Below are positions 12,574-24,280 of a DNA stretch of 64,000 bases, in pieces. Below the pieces are notes generated by a model. It worked only from the letters and a program-made list of their open reading frames with translations. It did no database searches and had not been told where the DNA came from. Source of the stretch: Rutpela maculata (Eukaryota; Arthropoda; Insecta; Coleoptera; Cerambycidae); NCBI GenBank assembly GCA_936432065.2, contig OW386285.2, positions 369,025,249-369,089,248 of the forward strand, written 5' to 3'. A program made the position numbers and the translations under genes. Within the stretch, counting starts at the first letter, position 1. Each line of letters starts with the position of its first letter.

Positions 12574-13376
12574 TATTCTTTAACAAACATGAAAACTAAA
12601 AGTTGCACATTTTCTTAAAGAATTTATACATATTTTTCAGCGCTATTTTTTAACAAATCCTTGTTATCATTAATTTTAAGAATAAAATCGTCACAAAAAT
12701 CTGCAGGGTTTTGTCGAACCTTTAACATACACCATACGTCCTGCAATACCCTGGACAGTCCTGCATTTTGAAGTACTATTGGAGTGGATCTGGTTTTGAA
12801 ATCTATTTTTAAAGAATTTTTTTGACAATTCAGTTAAACGCGTACTCTCTTTTCATATTATTAAGTTACTTCAGCTTAATCGCACGTACCGGGAAAGGAA
12901 TTCGAGGTGCCACTGAATTGCGCTCATATCCCTAATGAACTCCTAATTTGACACTCGAACTGCGCGCACCATTTCTTACTTGGGTTCAGTGTTATAGATT
13001 TGACATTTTCAGGACATGTAAATTTTCATTTTTAGTTAAGATAACACAATTTTTCCAAATTTATCTCATATGTAAAACAACGCTTCGTATAATTATTGTT
13101 TATTGGTTGGATATATTTAAAAAAAAGTAAACATTAGACAGTAATTACAACATAAAAATATTAAATTTTATTGAGATCGTACGCTTAACAAGCAACCACG
13201 ATAAAAGACGCGATGCTGTTAGACGTACCATGAAGCAAAGGGAGACGAGCAAAACATATAGTAAATGTCTGCTATGACTTGTGGTATCTATTCTCATATG
13301 TAAAACAACGCTTTTTATAATGATTGTTTATCTCACAGAGTTAGACATGGGTGATAGGCAGAGTTCAAATTGCATC

Positions 13377-13441
13377 CACCATGTTAGGTTCGCCATATTA
13401 GATGCACCATTAGATCCGCCATATTGGATACGCCATATTGA
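13377..13441. repeat. Short CGCCATATTGGAT-type repeats
   Basis: Four to five imperfect units of (T/C)CGCCATATTAGAT or similar lie directly beside the transposase remnant, with periods of about 16-18 bp. Confidence 0.5.
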
Positions 13442-13624
13442 TTAGGTTAGGTCCGGTTCACTTTCAAACTTTGAATGAAATGATTCACATGCATTTGTGG
13501 TCCTTAAAATACTTGCTGTTTTTGCAGCCCATATTATCGGTGGAAATATGTCACTTTCGATATAATTTTCCACTAAAAAATGTATAAACTGATCCACTCG
13601 ACTGTCTTGTGGTTTTTGGCTCAT
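13442..13624 (-). pseudogene. Mutator-like transposase C-terminal remnant
   Basis: A 60-codon frame with the stretch VDQFIHFLVENYIES, then FPPIIWAAKTASI and RTTNACESFHSKF. The TTNACESFHSKF wording is characteristic of the C-terminal part of MULE-family transposases that are abundant in insect genomes, where it is usually followed by HPN. Here the reading leaves homology after HSKFE and the catalytic DDE part is absent. It lies inside an insert with an 8-9-bp target duplication, which agrees with a Mutator-like origin. It is a fragment and cannot be functional. Confidence 0.7.
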
Positions 13625-13657
13625 AAAATCTTCGTTAGTTTGTTAGTTATTCCTTAA

Positions 13658-14357
13658 TTACTTCCACATCCAGTGGAAGTATAGTAACAAGAAATTTTTT
13701 TAAAATTTTTATTGTTCAAATAGGCTTAAAATGTCATGAAACGTCGAGATTTTAAGTTTGAGCGAAAAAAAAAAATTTGTCTGTCTGTCTGTCGGTCTGT
13801 CTGTAACTTTTTTGTGCGCACGTTTACTCTGAAACCGTTTAAGATATTGACTTGAAATTTGGTACACGTATGTACTTTAACGAGATCTGGAACTAGATTA
13901 TATTTTCATGTTGTTCCGACGAAGGGTTGGGGGGTAAATTGAGGTAAATTTGGGTAAATGGGTAAATCAAGCAGGTAAGAGTCGATAAAATTTGGTATTT
14001 AGTATATACAAGAGAAGCTAGGATCTCAAAAAATTTTGGCAATAGCCACCCCCATTACCACCCACACCCTCTTATTAAAGGGGATGAAAAAAAATGTGAT
14101 TTAGTGTATGTACAAGAACCAGAAACCTCAAAATATTTTTTTACTTCATCCACCCCCACTACCACCCCCTATCACCACCCCCACCCCACTACCGATGTGG
14201 GGTATCGTTTTATGGGTTTTTGGGGTAGAGGATTTCAAATTTTATATTATTAAAGTTCCATAAACAATTATTTCCACATACAAAGTTTTTTCGTTGTGAA
14301 TGACTTGGATAGAGAATCTGGATGTGGAAGTAGTGATTCCTTGGGTAGCGGTTTTTT
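13658..14357 (+). mobile_element. DINE/HINE-like element, copy A (full length)
   Basis: The reference copy for the family. It starts TTACTTCCACATCCAGTGGA, in which ACTTCCAC and GTGGAAGT form a terminal hairpin. A CTGTCTGTCTGTCGGTCTGT microsatellite follows, then two ACC-rich blocks. The complement of the first 14 bases (CTGGATGTGGAAGT) lies about 25 bp before the other end, which reads GATTCCTTGGGTAGCGG plus a T run. This asymmetry of a terminal and a subterminal inverted repeat, with a GTCY microsatellite, is the architecture of DINE-1-type non-autonomous Helentrons. It sits inside the Mutator-like insert. Confidence 0.7.
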
Positions 14358-16327
14358 TCTGTATCCCAATAAGAAACACAGAAAAATTAAGAAAATGCCA
14401 CAACCAACATTTAGACAATACCTATTTAGTTATTCCTACTTTTAGTACCTGGAAGCAGTGAGCGCAGTTCAGTATGGGAATAAAGCACCTGATTTTAATG
14501 TGAGCGCAAATCGAATGTCCCCGGAATTCGCATTTAAAATTCACAAAAACACGCTTTTCCACTATAACTTTGTTATTATTGACTCGACGAAAAAAAAAAA
14601 TTAAAAATTGAAGATCTCGCGGAAACACATATTCTAATAATTAAAATGGACGGTAACTTTTCGTGAAAAATTGTTTTGAAAATACGCGTTTTTTGCCGTA
14701 ACAATATACAAAAAAGTAATTCCTTGATTTTTTCACGAAAAAAAGTAGTTAGGGAGGCGAGGTTTTTTTGAGGTGGAGGGAATAGATAAGAATTGATGGA
14801 GCCGGAGGATGAGGTCAATTAGGGGAGGGTGTAGAGAGGGAAAGGAAAATCATTCACCCCCTTATACCGCCTTATAACTTTTTCCCTGTCGTGTGATTTT
14901 GAAAAAGCAAAATGGAATTTGTTCACTGTTACCTCTAGTATTTGACTGATATTTTTTAATTTTGTTTTTCAAATAAACAAACTTGTGGGAGGGGAAAAAC
15001 ATTTTGCATTTTTTTTTCAAATGCGTTTTTGAATACGAAGGAAACCGTGAAGGAGTGACACTTTTGGAGATTGAAGAGGGAATATATGTGAAACTTATTT
15101 AATGATAAAGAGATCATAAAGAACGTGGAAACCTAATAGCAATTAGTTGCTGTACCGGACCAACAATCACTCATTTGCAATTTTCTAGAAAACTGCTAAA
15201 GCTAGAGAAAAAAGTTACGTCCATCCTTTATCTTCTCGATACACTTGGTATCTATTTCGAAATATGAGAAAGTTACCCGCATGTTACATTTGAGAATGCA
15301 AATTTTCGACATAGCCTTAGAAAAAATAATAATGCTTCCTACACTTATTAAAATTTGACCTACATATTAACACATTTTGTTACAAGCATATAGTGATAGC
15401 ACGATAAAAATTTGAGAGTAATGCTTTGTGATATTTTTGAGTTAGAGCGGAAAAATAATTGTTTTATATATCCAATAGACACTTAAAACTAGAGAAATGG
15501 GCCGCGAAAACTCGTGAGGGTGTTAAATAACTATTTCGATAAGTTTTATAGTTGATAAAGCATAGACTGATAAAATATTAAGATGGAAAAAAGATTTATA
15601 TTGCCGAATATCAAGGTCGGTCACAAGTCTATCCCTTTTATTTTATTTTTTTTTAAATAAAGATAAAAAAAATCTTCACTTACCTGTAAAAAAATTTCTC
15701 CTCTCAACCCTTCGTGCAAAATGCAAAATGTTTTTCCCACAGGTTTTTTAATTGAAAAAAATATAAACAATGTATCAGTCAAATACTAGAGGTAACAACG
15801 TACAAATTTCATTTTGGTTTTTTTAAATCGCACGATAGAGAAAAAAGTTATAGGGGGTTGAATTATCCCCCCTCCTCTTCCCATAATTGACCCACCACCC
15901 TCATCCTCCAACTTCATTAATATCTTGTCTATTTCACCTACCTCAAAAAAATCTCATCCCCCCTGACTTCTTTTTTCCGTGAAAAAATCAAGGAATTACT
16001 TTTTTGTATATTACTGTTAAGGCAAAAAACGCGTATTTTCAAAACAATTTTTCACGAAAAGCTACCCTCCGACTTGAAAAAATTTTCAACCAAATTATGC
16101 GCTTCCACGAGATCTGTTTTTAATTTAACTTTTTTTTTTTTCAAGTCAATAATAACAAAGTTATCGCGGAAAGACGTATTTTTGCGAATTTTAAATGCGA
16201 GTTCCTCCCTCACCCCGTGCGATTAAGTTGAACTAACTTGATAACATGAAAAGAGAGCACGCGTGTAACCGAATTGTCAAAAGAAATTTAAAAAAAGTTG
16301 GTTTCATTTCAAAACCAGATCCGCTCC

Positions 16328-17429
16328 ACTAGTACTCCAAAATTCAGGGTAATGTATGTATAGTAACCCAAATATTCGGATTGACACAAAAATCATGGCG
16401 GACTTCCTCCCACTTTCAGGGATGTCCTCATGGATTCCTAACCTATGTATATCCCCAATTAAGGGATCTAAAGTCGTACTCGCTACACTACTACACTTCG
16501 CTCCACGGGTCAAAACCTCATCAGGGCAAGGACTATATCTCTTCAACCAGTGATGCGAATTTGATGCGGTTTTCTTTATTCGAAAGAGTATTTTGCCGAA
16601 AGTTTTTTGCAAAATTTCATCTCGGTGGACATTCAGAGAGTTGCACATCAATAAAGAACTAATTATTCGCATGTAGCTCCCCTAATAGCTCAACCAATAT
16701 AGATGTGGTTTTTTTTCTTTATAAAATAGGAAATTACGAGATTATAGGACATAGTCGGAGGTTTTTGGAAATTTTCAGTGTTGTATTTTTCTTGTTGCGT
16801 GACACTTGCATCAGTTATTATTTTACACCAACCCATATAAAACGATTTTGAATCTGAAACAGAAATATACAATAGTGTATTGTCAGAAACTTTAAGTATT
16901 GATTAGGAAGTATATTCAACCAATAACAGTTTCGTAACGCATTCACAACAAAAGGTTTAATTAAAAATAATGCAAATCAGGAACTCCGTTACAGCTTCCT
17001 ATTAATTTTACATGCTTTATGATTATCATTCTTTTAAACGTAGTGTAAAATGTATTTGTAATATAAGAGCTAGGCAACTTAGTAACGTAAAATTTTAATA
17101 TGCCTTGTAAGTTTACTGTTAGTTCCTGTCTACATACCGACACGTACTTTTAAGAGACCCAGTAAAATAGAAAACGGAATCGAACCCACTCACTTACATT
17201 TTTTACGTATCTTTGCCACTGAAATTTTTATATTTAACAGTATAGGAAGAATTTTTTTTTTCACTGAGAATTGTTTCTATTTTTATTCAGTTTGAATCTC
17301 GTCAAAATTGTAATGAAATTAAGATGAAAGCAGTTGATTCATGTTTTGATTGATTAATGAAGGTTAATTAGTCGTTAAAGCTGAGATTGGGGAATTTTAG
17401 TTATGTATTTATTTATTGATACGATAATA
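16328..17429. other. Noncoding stretch with a dispersed-repeat fragment
   Basis: 16,530-16,610 (ATATCTCTTCAACCAGTGAT and following, then TTCGAAAGAGTATTTTGCCG) recurs at 60,765-60,835, so it is part of a dispersed repeat. A 122-codon minus-strand frame at 16,304-16,672 overlaps it and the foldback end and has no recognised domain. A perfect B-box match (GGTTCGATTCC, minus strand, near 17,175) stands alone with no A box. Confidence 0.4.
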
Positions 17430-17943
17430 GACTGGCGGTACATGACCAGTCAGGTGCAACGTTTTTAAACTGCATGCCAATCATATATATGAATGAAATT
17501 ACCATGAATATGCCAGAAACGCAAATTTTAGGCAGTCGTCGCGTGCAGAAGGGTGTGAAATCGATTTTTTTTGTTTTTTTTTTATTTTAAAATGGATGCC
17601 AATAGTGCCAAACGAAAAGCCGTGAAAAGGAATCCAGTGGAAATTCATTGACATGCAGTTTCCGGGCGCAAAACAACTTTTGATGCGCACATTAAATCGT
17701 AAAATTTTTCGGTGCTCTTGATTTTGGATTTTTTTTTCAAGGCTTTTCGTTTGGCACTATTGGCATCCATTTTAAAATTAAAAACAAAACAAAAAAATTT
17801 AAAAAAATCGATTTGCACGCCCTTCTGCATGCGACGACTGCCTAAAATTTGCGTTTCTGGCATATTCATGGAAATTTCATTCATATATATGATTGGCATG
17901 CATTTTAAAAACGTTGCACCTGACTGGTCATGTACCGTCAGTC
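17430..17943. repeat. Long hairpin, arms of about 195 bp
   Basis: 17,430-17,621 and 17,741-17,943 are inverted copies with only scattered mismatches, separated by a 119-bp loop. Outer ends read GACTGGCGGTACATGACCAG and the complement. The open frames seen on both strands here are products of this symmetry. It may be a MITE or a source of hairpin RNA. Confidence 0.85.
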
Positions 17944-18050
17944 CATAACCAGTGAAAGCCCGTTTTTGATGTCATGTTTTATTTTATTTTCCATAAATAT
18001 CACTTGTACTTTTAAATTTCATCTATTTTTTCTCGAGCTAAGTTGCCAAA

Positions 18051-18164
18051 AGGTAATATAATTCGTGTAAATTAGCAGTTTATTATCAAAGATTAATTCC
18101 CTTGCGCTGAAGCTCGAGATTTACTCAGATAATAAACTGTCAGTTTACACGAATTATATTACCT
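18051..18164. repeat. Short hairpin element
   Basis: AGGTAATATAATTCGTGTAA at 18,051 is answered by TTACACGAATTATATTACCT ending at 18,164. Arms are about 36 bp around a 42-bp loop. Confidence 0.85.
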
Positions 18165-18214
18165 GACAACAACGCTTTTTACCGATAAAATTCTAAGCAC
18201 TAGTGATATTACGT

Positions 18215-19348
18215 CAGGGTGGCCACTTTTCTGGAAAACAGGGAAAACCGGGAAGTCAGGAAATTTTATTTTGGTCAGGGCTATCAGGGAATGTGTACTA
18301 ATTCGAACATGAACTCACCTACTCTCTATTTATATTCCTAGGTAGTTGGTTCCGGAACTCTCTACCACATTCTACAATGAAAAATATTTTGCGCATTAGG
18401 GTGCAAAATATTTTGCACATCACATACTATTATTGCCTACTTTTTATAATTTTTAATGTATGCACGAGAATTAAACAATCTAGTTCAAAAATATTTATTG
18501 TTTTATCAAATAAATCAACTGAAAGTAGAATTTTTTAAATTATTTTATTTCAAAAAACAGTATGATTTTTTTAACTAATGGTTTTAGTTTAATCAAACGA
18601 AAGTTGTAGAAAAAATATTATTTGCATCTCGAGTGCAAAATTCTTTGGTCATCTCGAACGATTTTTTGACTCGGCTGCGCCTCCTCAAAAAACTTTCGTT
18701 CTCGATCACCAAAGTAGTATTTTGCACCCTAGATACAAAAATAACTATTTTGTCTGACTAGCGATTCATACAAATTTTTTTGTAGGACACTATTTTATTT
18801 GGGCAGAGAATATACTAACCTATCATGTTACTAATGAGAAAAGTGTTACCGTGGAACTGACAATTTCCGAGCGTAGGACTGAAAAACATACCATTCAGTT
18901 TGAAGGACAATGTGGCCATTTCATTTTGAAAACATTTATTAAGCAATACTAAAAAAAATCAGCTGGTTACTAATCTTTTTTTGACCTCGTTATTTGGACA
19001 TGTTGGGGATGGGGGACGCTTCGGTCAAACCATCGATTTTGTAGGACAAACGTTTTTTCGTGTTTTTATCAAATTATCTCAAGATCTAACTAAAAAACTA
19101 ACTGTTACTAATAAAAATTTTAACAATCATCCAATCGACATATATACACCCAAGCGCAGCTATTAGCTACCACTACCGAGAATTTTCGCAGAGAGAAAAG
19201 TTGAGCGTCTCGTCAAAACGAAGCTAACCTCGAAAATTCAGCCCGTTACTAATCATTAAAAAAAAAAAGAGGGCGCTGTACTGTGGACTATTAGTGAAGC
19301 CTGGGAAAAGTCAGGGAATTTGAAATGCAGTGTTAAGTGGCCTCCCTG
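18215..19348. mobile_element. TIR element with 5-bp flanking duplication
   Basis: Begins CAGGGTGGCCACTT and ends AAGTGGCCTCCCTG (one mismatch in 14). Both sides are flanked by TACGT (18,210-18,214 and 19,349-19,353). GGGAAAACCGGGAA-type words follow the left end and GGGAAAAGTCAGGGAA precedes the right, a style common in DNA-transposon MITEs of animals. 18,585-18,730 contains an inner hairpin around ACTCGGCTGCGCCTC. No transposase is readable; superfamily uncertain. Confidence 0.7.
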
Positions 19349-19577
19349 TACGTACGATAAAATTGTAAAGAGCTAGCCAGCTTGAAACTTCAAATGTAGT
19401 TATGCATAAGACAAGAAAAAAAGCTGTTTTAAAAAATGTTAGATAAATAAGTATTATCTTCGCGTTTCATCCGTTTCGCATCATCTGGGAATGGGTAAAA
19501 CTTCTTTTTATCTTGAAAGGCATTAACTATCACGTCGTGTCTTTAAAATGTAATTATTCTAGTCGTTATATAATTAC

Positions 19578-19800
19578 TAGCTGACCCGGCAAACATTGTT
19601 TTGCCATATAAATTATAAATTTTTGTCCAAAAAATAAAAAGAAAATTTCTGGATAGGGCCACCCTCATCACCTAGGGGTATAAAATATAGCCTACGACCT
19701 ATTCTCAGACCTACCAAATATACACCAAAAATTTCATAAAAATCGGTCAAGACGTTTCGGAGGAGTTCGATAACAAACACTGTGACACGAGATTTTTATA
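19578..19800 (+). repeat. Dispersed repeat with conserved 5-prime motif
   Basis: Starts ACTAGCTGACCCGGCAAACA and contains AAAATCGGTCAAGACGTTTC-type wording, ending before an A/T run. This arrangement is widely seen in insects as the tail of LINE or SINE-like repeats. No protein is encoded. Confidence 0.5.
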
Positions 19801-20648
19801 TATTAAATATTAGAATTGTGTCATTGTTATTGTTATTTCTTTTTAAAATCTTGGGATATTAGAAGTATATATTTTTATGAAATATTAATGAAAAATATTT
19901 GTTACTGTCTAATAATACGTCTGGTTAAAATTGATGACGCGATTGCTCGGAAATTCTCCATTAATTTGAAATTACAAAAAAAAACAACACAAGGAGTAGT
20001 AAAGGAAATAAGCATAGTTGAATATTAATTTAATTTTTATACATGACCATTAGTCTTCATTGATTCAATAAAATTTTCCTTGTGTCATGCTTAGTTTGTG
20101 TTGTTTATACGACGAGCAACGCTTTGTATGTAAAGTTATTAAATTATATTTGTTAATTATGTGATGTGGCATTTGTAATCCCAATGCCTTGCGTAGCTGC
20201 ATTGTTACATCGATGAAATATAAATTATATATATTTTATTAATTATACTTATGTATATTATCGGATCAGATTCGGTATATAGCTACTAGCCTTATACTAG
20301 CACTTTTAATATAGTTCCGACGTTTGGGTGTCGCCTTCGCCAAATATTGCAAAATTTTCAACTCAAAAATTTTCCCACTGTTTGCCCACTACACCTTGCA
20401 CTAGACATAGCTTGATGAAATTCATATGGGACCACTACCGAGCCATTCCTTATAATTTAAGAAGATTTCATAGATATAGCTTAAACGAATCTATAAGTAC
20501 TTAATGATGGAAAAAATATAAAACAAAAACACATACCAGTCGAATTGAGAACCTTGTCCTTTTGTTAATTTTTTGAAGTCGGTTAATTCGATCCGTATGT
20601 ATTTTTTTTTGTTCAATAATTACTCTGCCATTTGTCCAGTCAACGGAA
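19801..20648. other. AT-rich DNA, no gene recognised
   Basis: Only AT-rich sequence and a few short open frames without recognisable content. Confidence 0.4.
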
Positions 20649-21344
20649 GAGTTGTAGAGAACATTGCGGGGTGGGGGAGAATTTTCCTCTTCAGGAATGT
20701 GTTGGGAGTAGTTAGGAGGTAAACATACTAAAAGTCCCCGCCCCTAGCCCCGCCGCTTCGGGAGGGTGGGTGGAAAGGCAATAAATCACAGTGACAAAAC
20801 AATCTTTATTTTACAACATTCGACGTATCTACTAACGTAATATTTTGTCGAAATCCATACGTTTCCTTAAATGTACAGTGTGACTCACTTAAAATGAAGA
20901 CACCCTTATAACTTTTTATTTTGTCTCTGATTTGAATCTAATTTTACTTAAATATAGAACAAATTAGGATCTACTTATGACCAGAAAAACATTCGCCTGC
21001 TACAAAGGCAAAGTCACCAGCGGTACCAAAATATGCGCGAAAAATAAAAACATTTTGAATGTAAAAAATTCTAAAAAAAATGCATCGGATCGGCGCCAAA
21101 AACATACATACACTAAAATTTGATTTGGTTATTAATGGGGGATTTCTCATATATAAGCTCATCTGGCAAAGGGGATCCTCAGTTTCCGCAATTTGTGGTG
21201 GATACGTGAAATTCGTCAAGAATCACTAATATGATTTTTAATTTTTTCCGCATATTTTGGTACCGCCGGAGGCTTTGTCTTTGTAGCAGGCGAATATTTT
21301 TCTGGTCATAAGTAGATCCTAATTTGTTCTATACGTCAGTAAAA

Positions 21345-21945
21345 AATCGCTGCCTAAAGAATCACTACTTCCACATCCAGACTTCCTCTCCAAGTATCTT
21401 ATAGTAGAAATCGTGTACTCCAAAAACCCATAAAATTATATCCCACATCGGTAGTAGGGGGTGGTCGTGGGGGTGAATGAAGTGAAAAAAATCTTGATGA
21501 CTTTGGTTCTTGTACACACACTAAATCACAATATTTTTTCACCACCTTTAATAATGGGGCTAATGCCAAAATTTTTTTTGAGACTTTAGCTCCTCATATT
21601 TACTAAATACCAATTTCATGGACTCTTACTTGCTAGATTTACCCATTTACCCCCATTTACTTCATGTACATGTCAACTCTGCAGCGGAATAAGATCAAAA
21701 TATAATCTAGTTCCAGATCTCGTTAAAATACACACGTGTGCCTATTTTAAGTCAATATCTTAAACGGTTCCACAGTAATCGTAGCACCAAAAAGATACAA
21801 CACTAACAGACAGACTGACGTGACAGATAAATTTATTTTGCTCAAACTTAAAATACTGACGTTTCATGATATTCTAAGCCTATTTAAGCAATGAAAACTT
21901 CCAAAAATTTTTTGCGTTAGTATTCTTCAACTGGATGTGGAAGTA
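21345..21945 (-). mobile_element. DINE/HINE-like element, copy B
   Basis: Inverted relative to copy A and complete at both ends: AATCGCTGCCTAAAGAATC at the left and the hairpin end ACTGGATGTGGAAGTAAT at the right. The microsatellite part is decayed (CAGACAGACTGACGTGACAG). Its left end directly abuts the interrupted foldback target. Confidence 0.75.
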
Positions 21946-22032
21946 ATACGCAGAAAATGGCATCACAAAGATATAAAAAATCATTGTGTGCCGTAAACTA
22001 CACGATAGAAGTAAAGCCTCTACTTCAAGCAT

Positions 22033-22497
22033 TTTCTTCGAGGAAACCTACTACGCATCCATACTACTCAAGGTAACCCACTGTGCATCCAATTTACTCG
22101 AGGAAAGCCACTACGCATTCATACTTCTTGAAGTGACCCACTGCGCATCCATTTTTCTCGAGGAAACCCACTACGCATCCATACCACTTGAGGCAACCTA
22201 CTGCGCATCCATACTACTCGTGGTAACCTATTGCGCATCCATTGTATTCGAGGAAAGCCACTGCGCATCCACACTACTTAAAGTTACCCACTGCGCATCA
22301 ATTTGACACGAGGAAACCCACTGCGTATCCATACTACTTGAGGTAATCTACTGCGCATCTTTAGTACTCGAGAAAAGTCACTTCGCATCCGTAATACTCA
22401 GGGAAACCTACTGCGCATCCATAGTACTTGAGGTAACCTACTGCGCATCTAAAGTACTCTAGGTAAGCCACTGCGCATCCATACTACTCGAGAAAAC
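22033..22497. repeat. 30-bp minisatellite with rigid phasing
   Basis: Fifteen units of consensus near CACTGCGCATCCATACTACTCGAGGAAACC (30 bp). The anchor GCATCC or a one-base variant occurs at 22,055 and then every 30 bp to 22,475 without a single insertion or deletion, although units differ at many positions. GAGGAAA and GAGGTAA types partly alternate, hinting at a 60-bp dimer. One frame is open for about 106 codons with a 10-residue repeat, but the array continues after its stop. Confidence 0.9.
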
Positions 22498-23074
22498 TTT
22501 AATAACACAAAATTTGAAATCGTGTACCCCAAAACCTATAAAACGATATGCTACGTCGGTAGTGGGGTTGGGGGTGGCGGTGGTGCTGGTAGTGGGGGTG
22601 GATAAAGTTTTTGAGGCCTTAGGTTCTTGTATACACGCCATATTACAATTTTGTTTTTTTCCACCCCCTCTAATAATGGGGTGGGGGTAGTAATGGAGGT
22701 GGCTAATGCCAAAAAATTTTTTGAGACCTTAACTTCTCTTATATATACTGAATACCAATTTTACGGACTCTTACTTCCTTACTTACTTGATTTACCTATT
22801 TACCCCAATTTACCATCCAACCCTTCAACGGAATAAGATCAAAATATAATCTAGTTCCAGATCACGTTAAAATACATACGTGTACCAAATTTCAAGTCAA
22901 TATCTTAAACGGTTCCAGAGCACAAAAAAGTTATAGACAGACAGACCGACAGATAGAATTTTTTTTGCCTCAAACTTAAAATCTCGACGTTTCATGACAT
23001 TCAGCCTATTTGAGCAATAAAAATTTAAAAAATTTTTTTTGTCGTTACTATACTTCCACTGGATGTGGAAGTAA
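22498..23074 (-). mobile_element. DINE/HINE-like element, copy C, truncated
   Basis: The hairpin end ACTTCCACTGGATGTGGAAG at 23,052-23,071 is intact. The opposite end is missing: homology stops at CTTTAATAA, where the 30-bp array begins. Retains the ACC/GGT-rich blocks and a CAGACAGACCGACAG microsatellite. Confidence 0.75.
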
Positions 23075-24018
23075 TTTGATTCAAATCGGAAACAAAATAA
23101 AAAAGTAGTTCATTTTAAGTGAGTCATACTGTATATTTGTGAGTCATACTGTACAGCTTTACCGGTCCCCGGGGCTGCCTACTATTGTGGGCCCCTTCCC
23201 TCTTTCAAGGTTTTGTCGTTTTATTTTTCGCATTAAGTTTAAATCAACAATTATTTACCGATCTGAAAATTTTATTGAAAATTCAATCAATTATGCATTT
23301 TAAAAATATGTGAAACAATAGTTATGAATATGAACAGCCAAAAGGCGAAAATTCATTAAAATTGAAATATTATTTAATTTGGTTTTTTGAGAATGTGCAC
23401 AAAAAAAAATTGCACAACTGAATGCCTAGCCTATATGACGTAAAATAGCCGGAGCCCCGGGGGCCCGGGCCCCGGGAATTTATCCCCCCCCTGCCTCCTC
23501 TCCCTGTCGGCAGCCATGAAAATAAAGATTGTTTTGTGACTGATTTACTACCAGACCAGGGTAAACCGGTTTGGTAGAAAAATTTCAGATACCTAATTAA
23601 TTTATTTATTAATTATCGATTTTCGCTGGCGAATACCTCGGGAACTATAACAAATAGGAAGAAAATTAATATAGATAGACACTCTTGTAATAAATTTAAT
23701 TATGTTTAATTTTGGATAGAATATTTATTCCGTACAACTTATCTTTTTCGAATTATAAGCGAAGAATCGAAAAAAGGGACCTATCCAGCCCGCTCCCCCC
23801 TGAAGCGGCGGGGCTAGGGGCGGGGACTTTTAGTATCTTTACCTCCTACTTACCGACACATTCCTGAAGAGGAAAATCCCACCTCCCCCGCAATGTTCTC
23901 TACAGTCCCCTTTTGGGCATTCATTGATTGAACTATTTATTTAGATTTTTACGCAGTTTCTTAGTGCTGTATTAAAATATTAAATTTAGTAGACATGAAA
24001 AAGTATCCTCACACCATA

Positions 24019-24280
24019 CACAGGCACACAAAAAAGTGGTATGTTTCTGGGACTCCATTGGGCAACCCTCGTGTATTTTCGACGTGCTGAACACGCTCCA
24101 TCACCCACCAAGTTTTTTTAAGAGGTTTGTTATGAGGTTCTTTAGGTTATTTTCGCAATTTACTAAAAATTGGTGGATGATGGAGATAAACGGACACCTG
24201 ATTCGTATTCAGCACGTCGAAATACATAGGGGTTACCCAATGGAGTCCCATAAACAGACCACTTTTTTTATGTGCCTGTG
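24019..24280. repeat. Hairpin element, arms of about 88 bp
   Basis: CACAGGCACACAAAAAAGTGG at the left and its complement at the right; the arms share ACTCCATTGGG and TTTCGACGTGCTGAA with their complements. The loop is about 86 bp. Confidence 0.85.

Larger units (their letters stand above)
12905..14522. mobile_element. Mutator-like element inserted in foldback copy 1
   Basis: The foldback arm is interrupted exactly between two copies of GGAATTCG (12,897-12,904 and 14,523-14,530), an 8-bp target duplication, or 9 bp with one mismatch. The insert has imperfect inverted ends: TTGCGCTCATAT near the left end and the complement ATGTGAGCGCAA near the right, plus a second pair around GAACTGCGC. It carries a transposase-like remnant on the minus strand and a DINE-like insertion. 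Confidence 0.7.
12781..16327. mobile_element. Foldback element, copy 1, interrupted
   Basis: The left terminus starts GGAGTGGATCTGGTTTTGAAA and the right terminus ends TTTCAAAACCAGATCCGCTCC. The arms (12,781-12,904 joined to 14,523-15,020, against about 15,700-16,327) are long inverted copies. The inverted match reaches a few bases further out (AGTACTA). The loop (about 15,120-15,600) matches that of copy 2 in the opposite orientation. A 1.6-kb Mutator-like element splits the left arm. No transposase of its own is visible. Confidence 0.8.
20874..23134. mobile_element. Tc1-like foldback element, copy 1, split by insertion
   Basis: Ends TACAGTGTGACTCACTT and AAGTGAGTCATACTGTA are inverted and TA-flanked; inner arms (20,940-21,040 and 21,236-21,335) share TATGACCAGAAAAA and GGTACCAAAATATG in inverted form. 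Compared with the uninterrupted copy at 37,447-38,150, the right end is displaced by an insertion at 21,345-23,074 that falls within AAAA/TTT of the target. Confidence 0.8.
20649..23905. mobile_element. Outer inverted-repeat element, about 3.3 kb with inserts
   Basis: About 120 bp at 20,649-20,768 (containing AACATTGCGGGG and AGTCCCCGCCCCTAGCCCCG) are answered in inverted form at 23,794-23,905. A second inverted pair, CAAAACAATCTTTATTTT at about 20,797 and its complement at about 23,519, lies further inside. Everything between, including a Tc1-like foldback copy and two DINE-like copies, appears inserted. A GC-rich GGGGGCCCGGGCCCCGGG palindrome lies at about 23,457-23,475. Confidence 0.65.

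Noticed and set aside
16304..16672. 122-codon minus-strand open frame
   Set aside because: It overlaps the foldback terminus and a dispersed repeat shared with 60.77 kb, and shows no known domain.
17165..17185. tRNA gene suggested by a perfect B box (minus strand)
   Set aside because: No A box at the proper distance and no acceptor stem or anticodon arm.
21986..22306. 106-codon open frame with a 10-residue repeat
   Set aside because: The frame is only the reading of the 30-bp array; the array goes on after the stop, and there is no start context or domain.
22033..22497. CRISPR-like array of 30-bp units
   Set aside because: Units are directly adjacent with no spacers, no cas genes exist, and the setting is a eukaryotic repeat region; it is a minisatellite.
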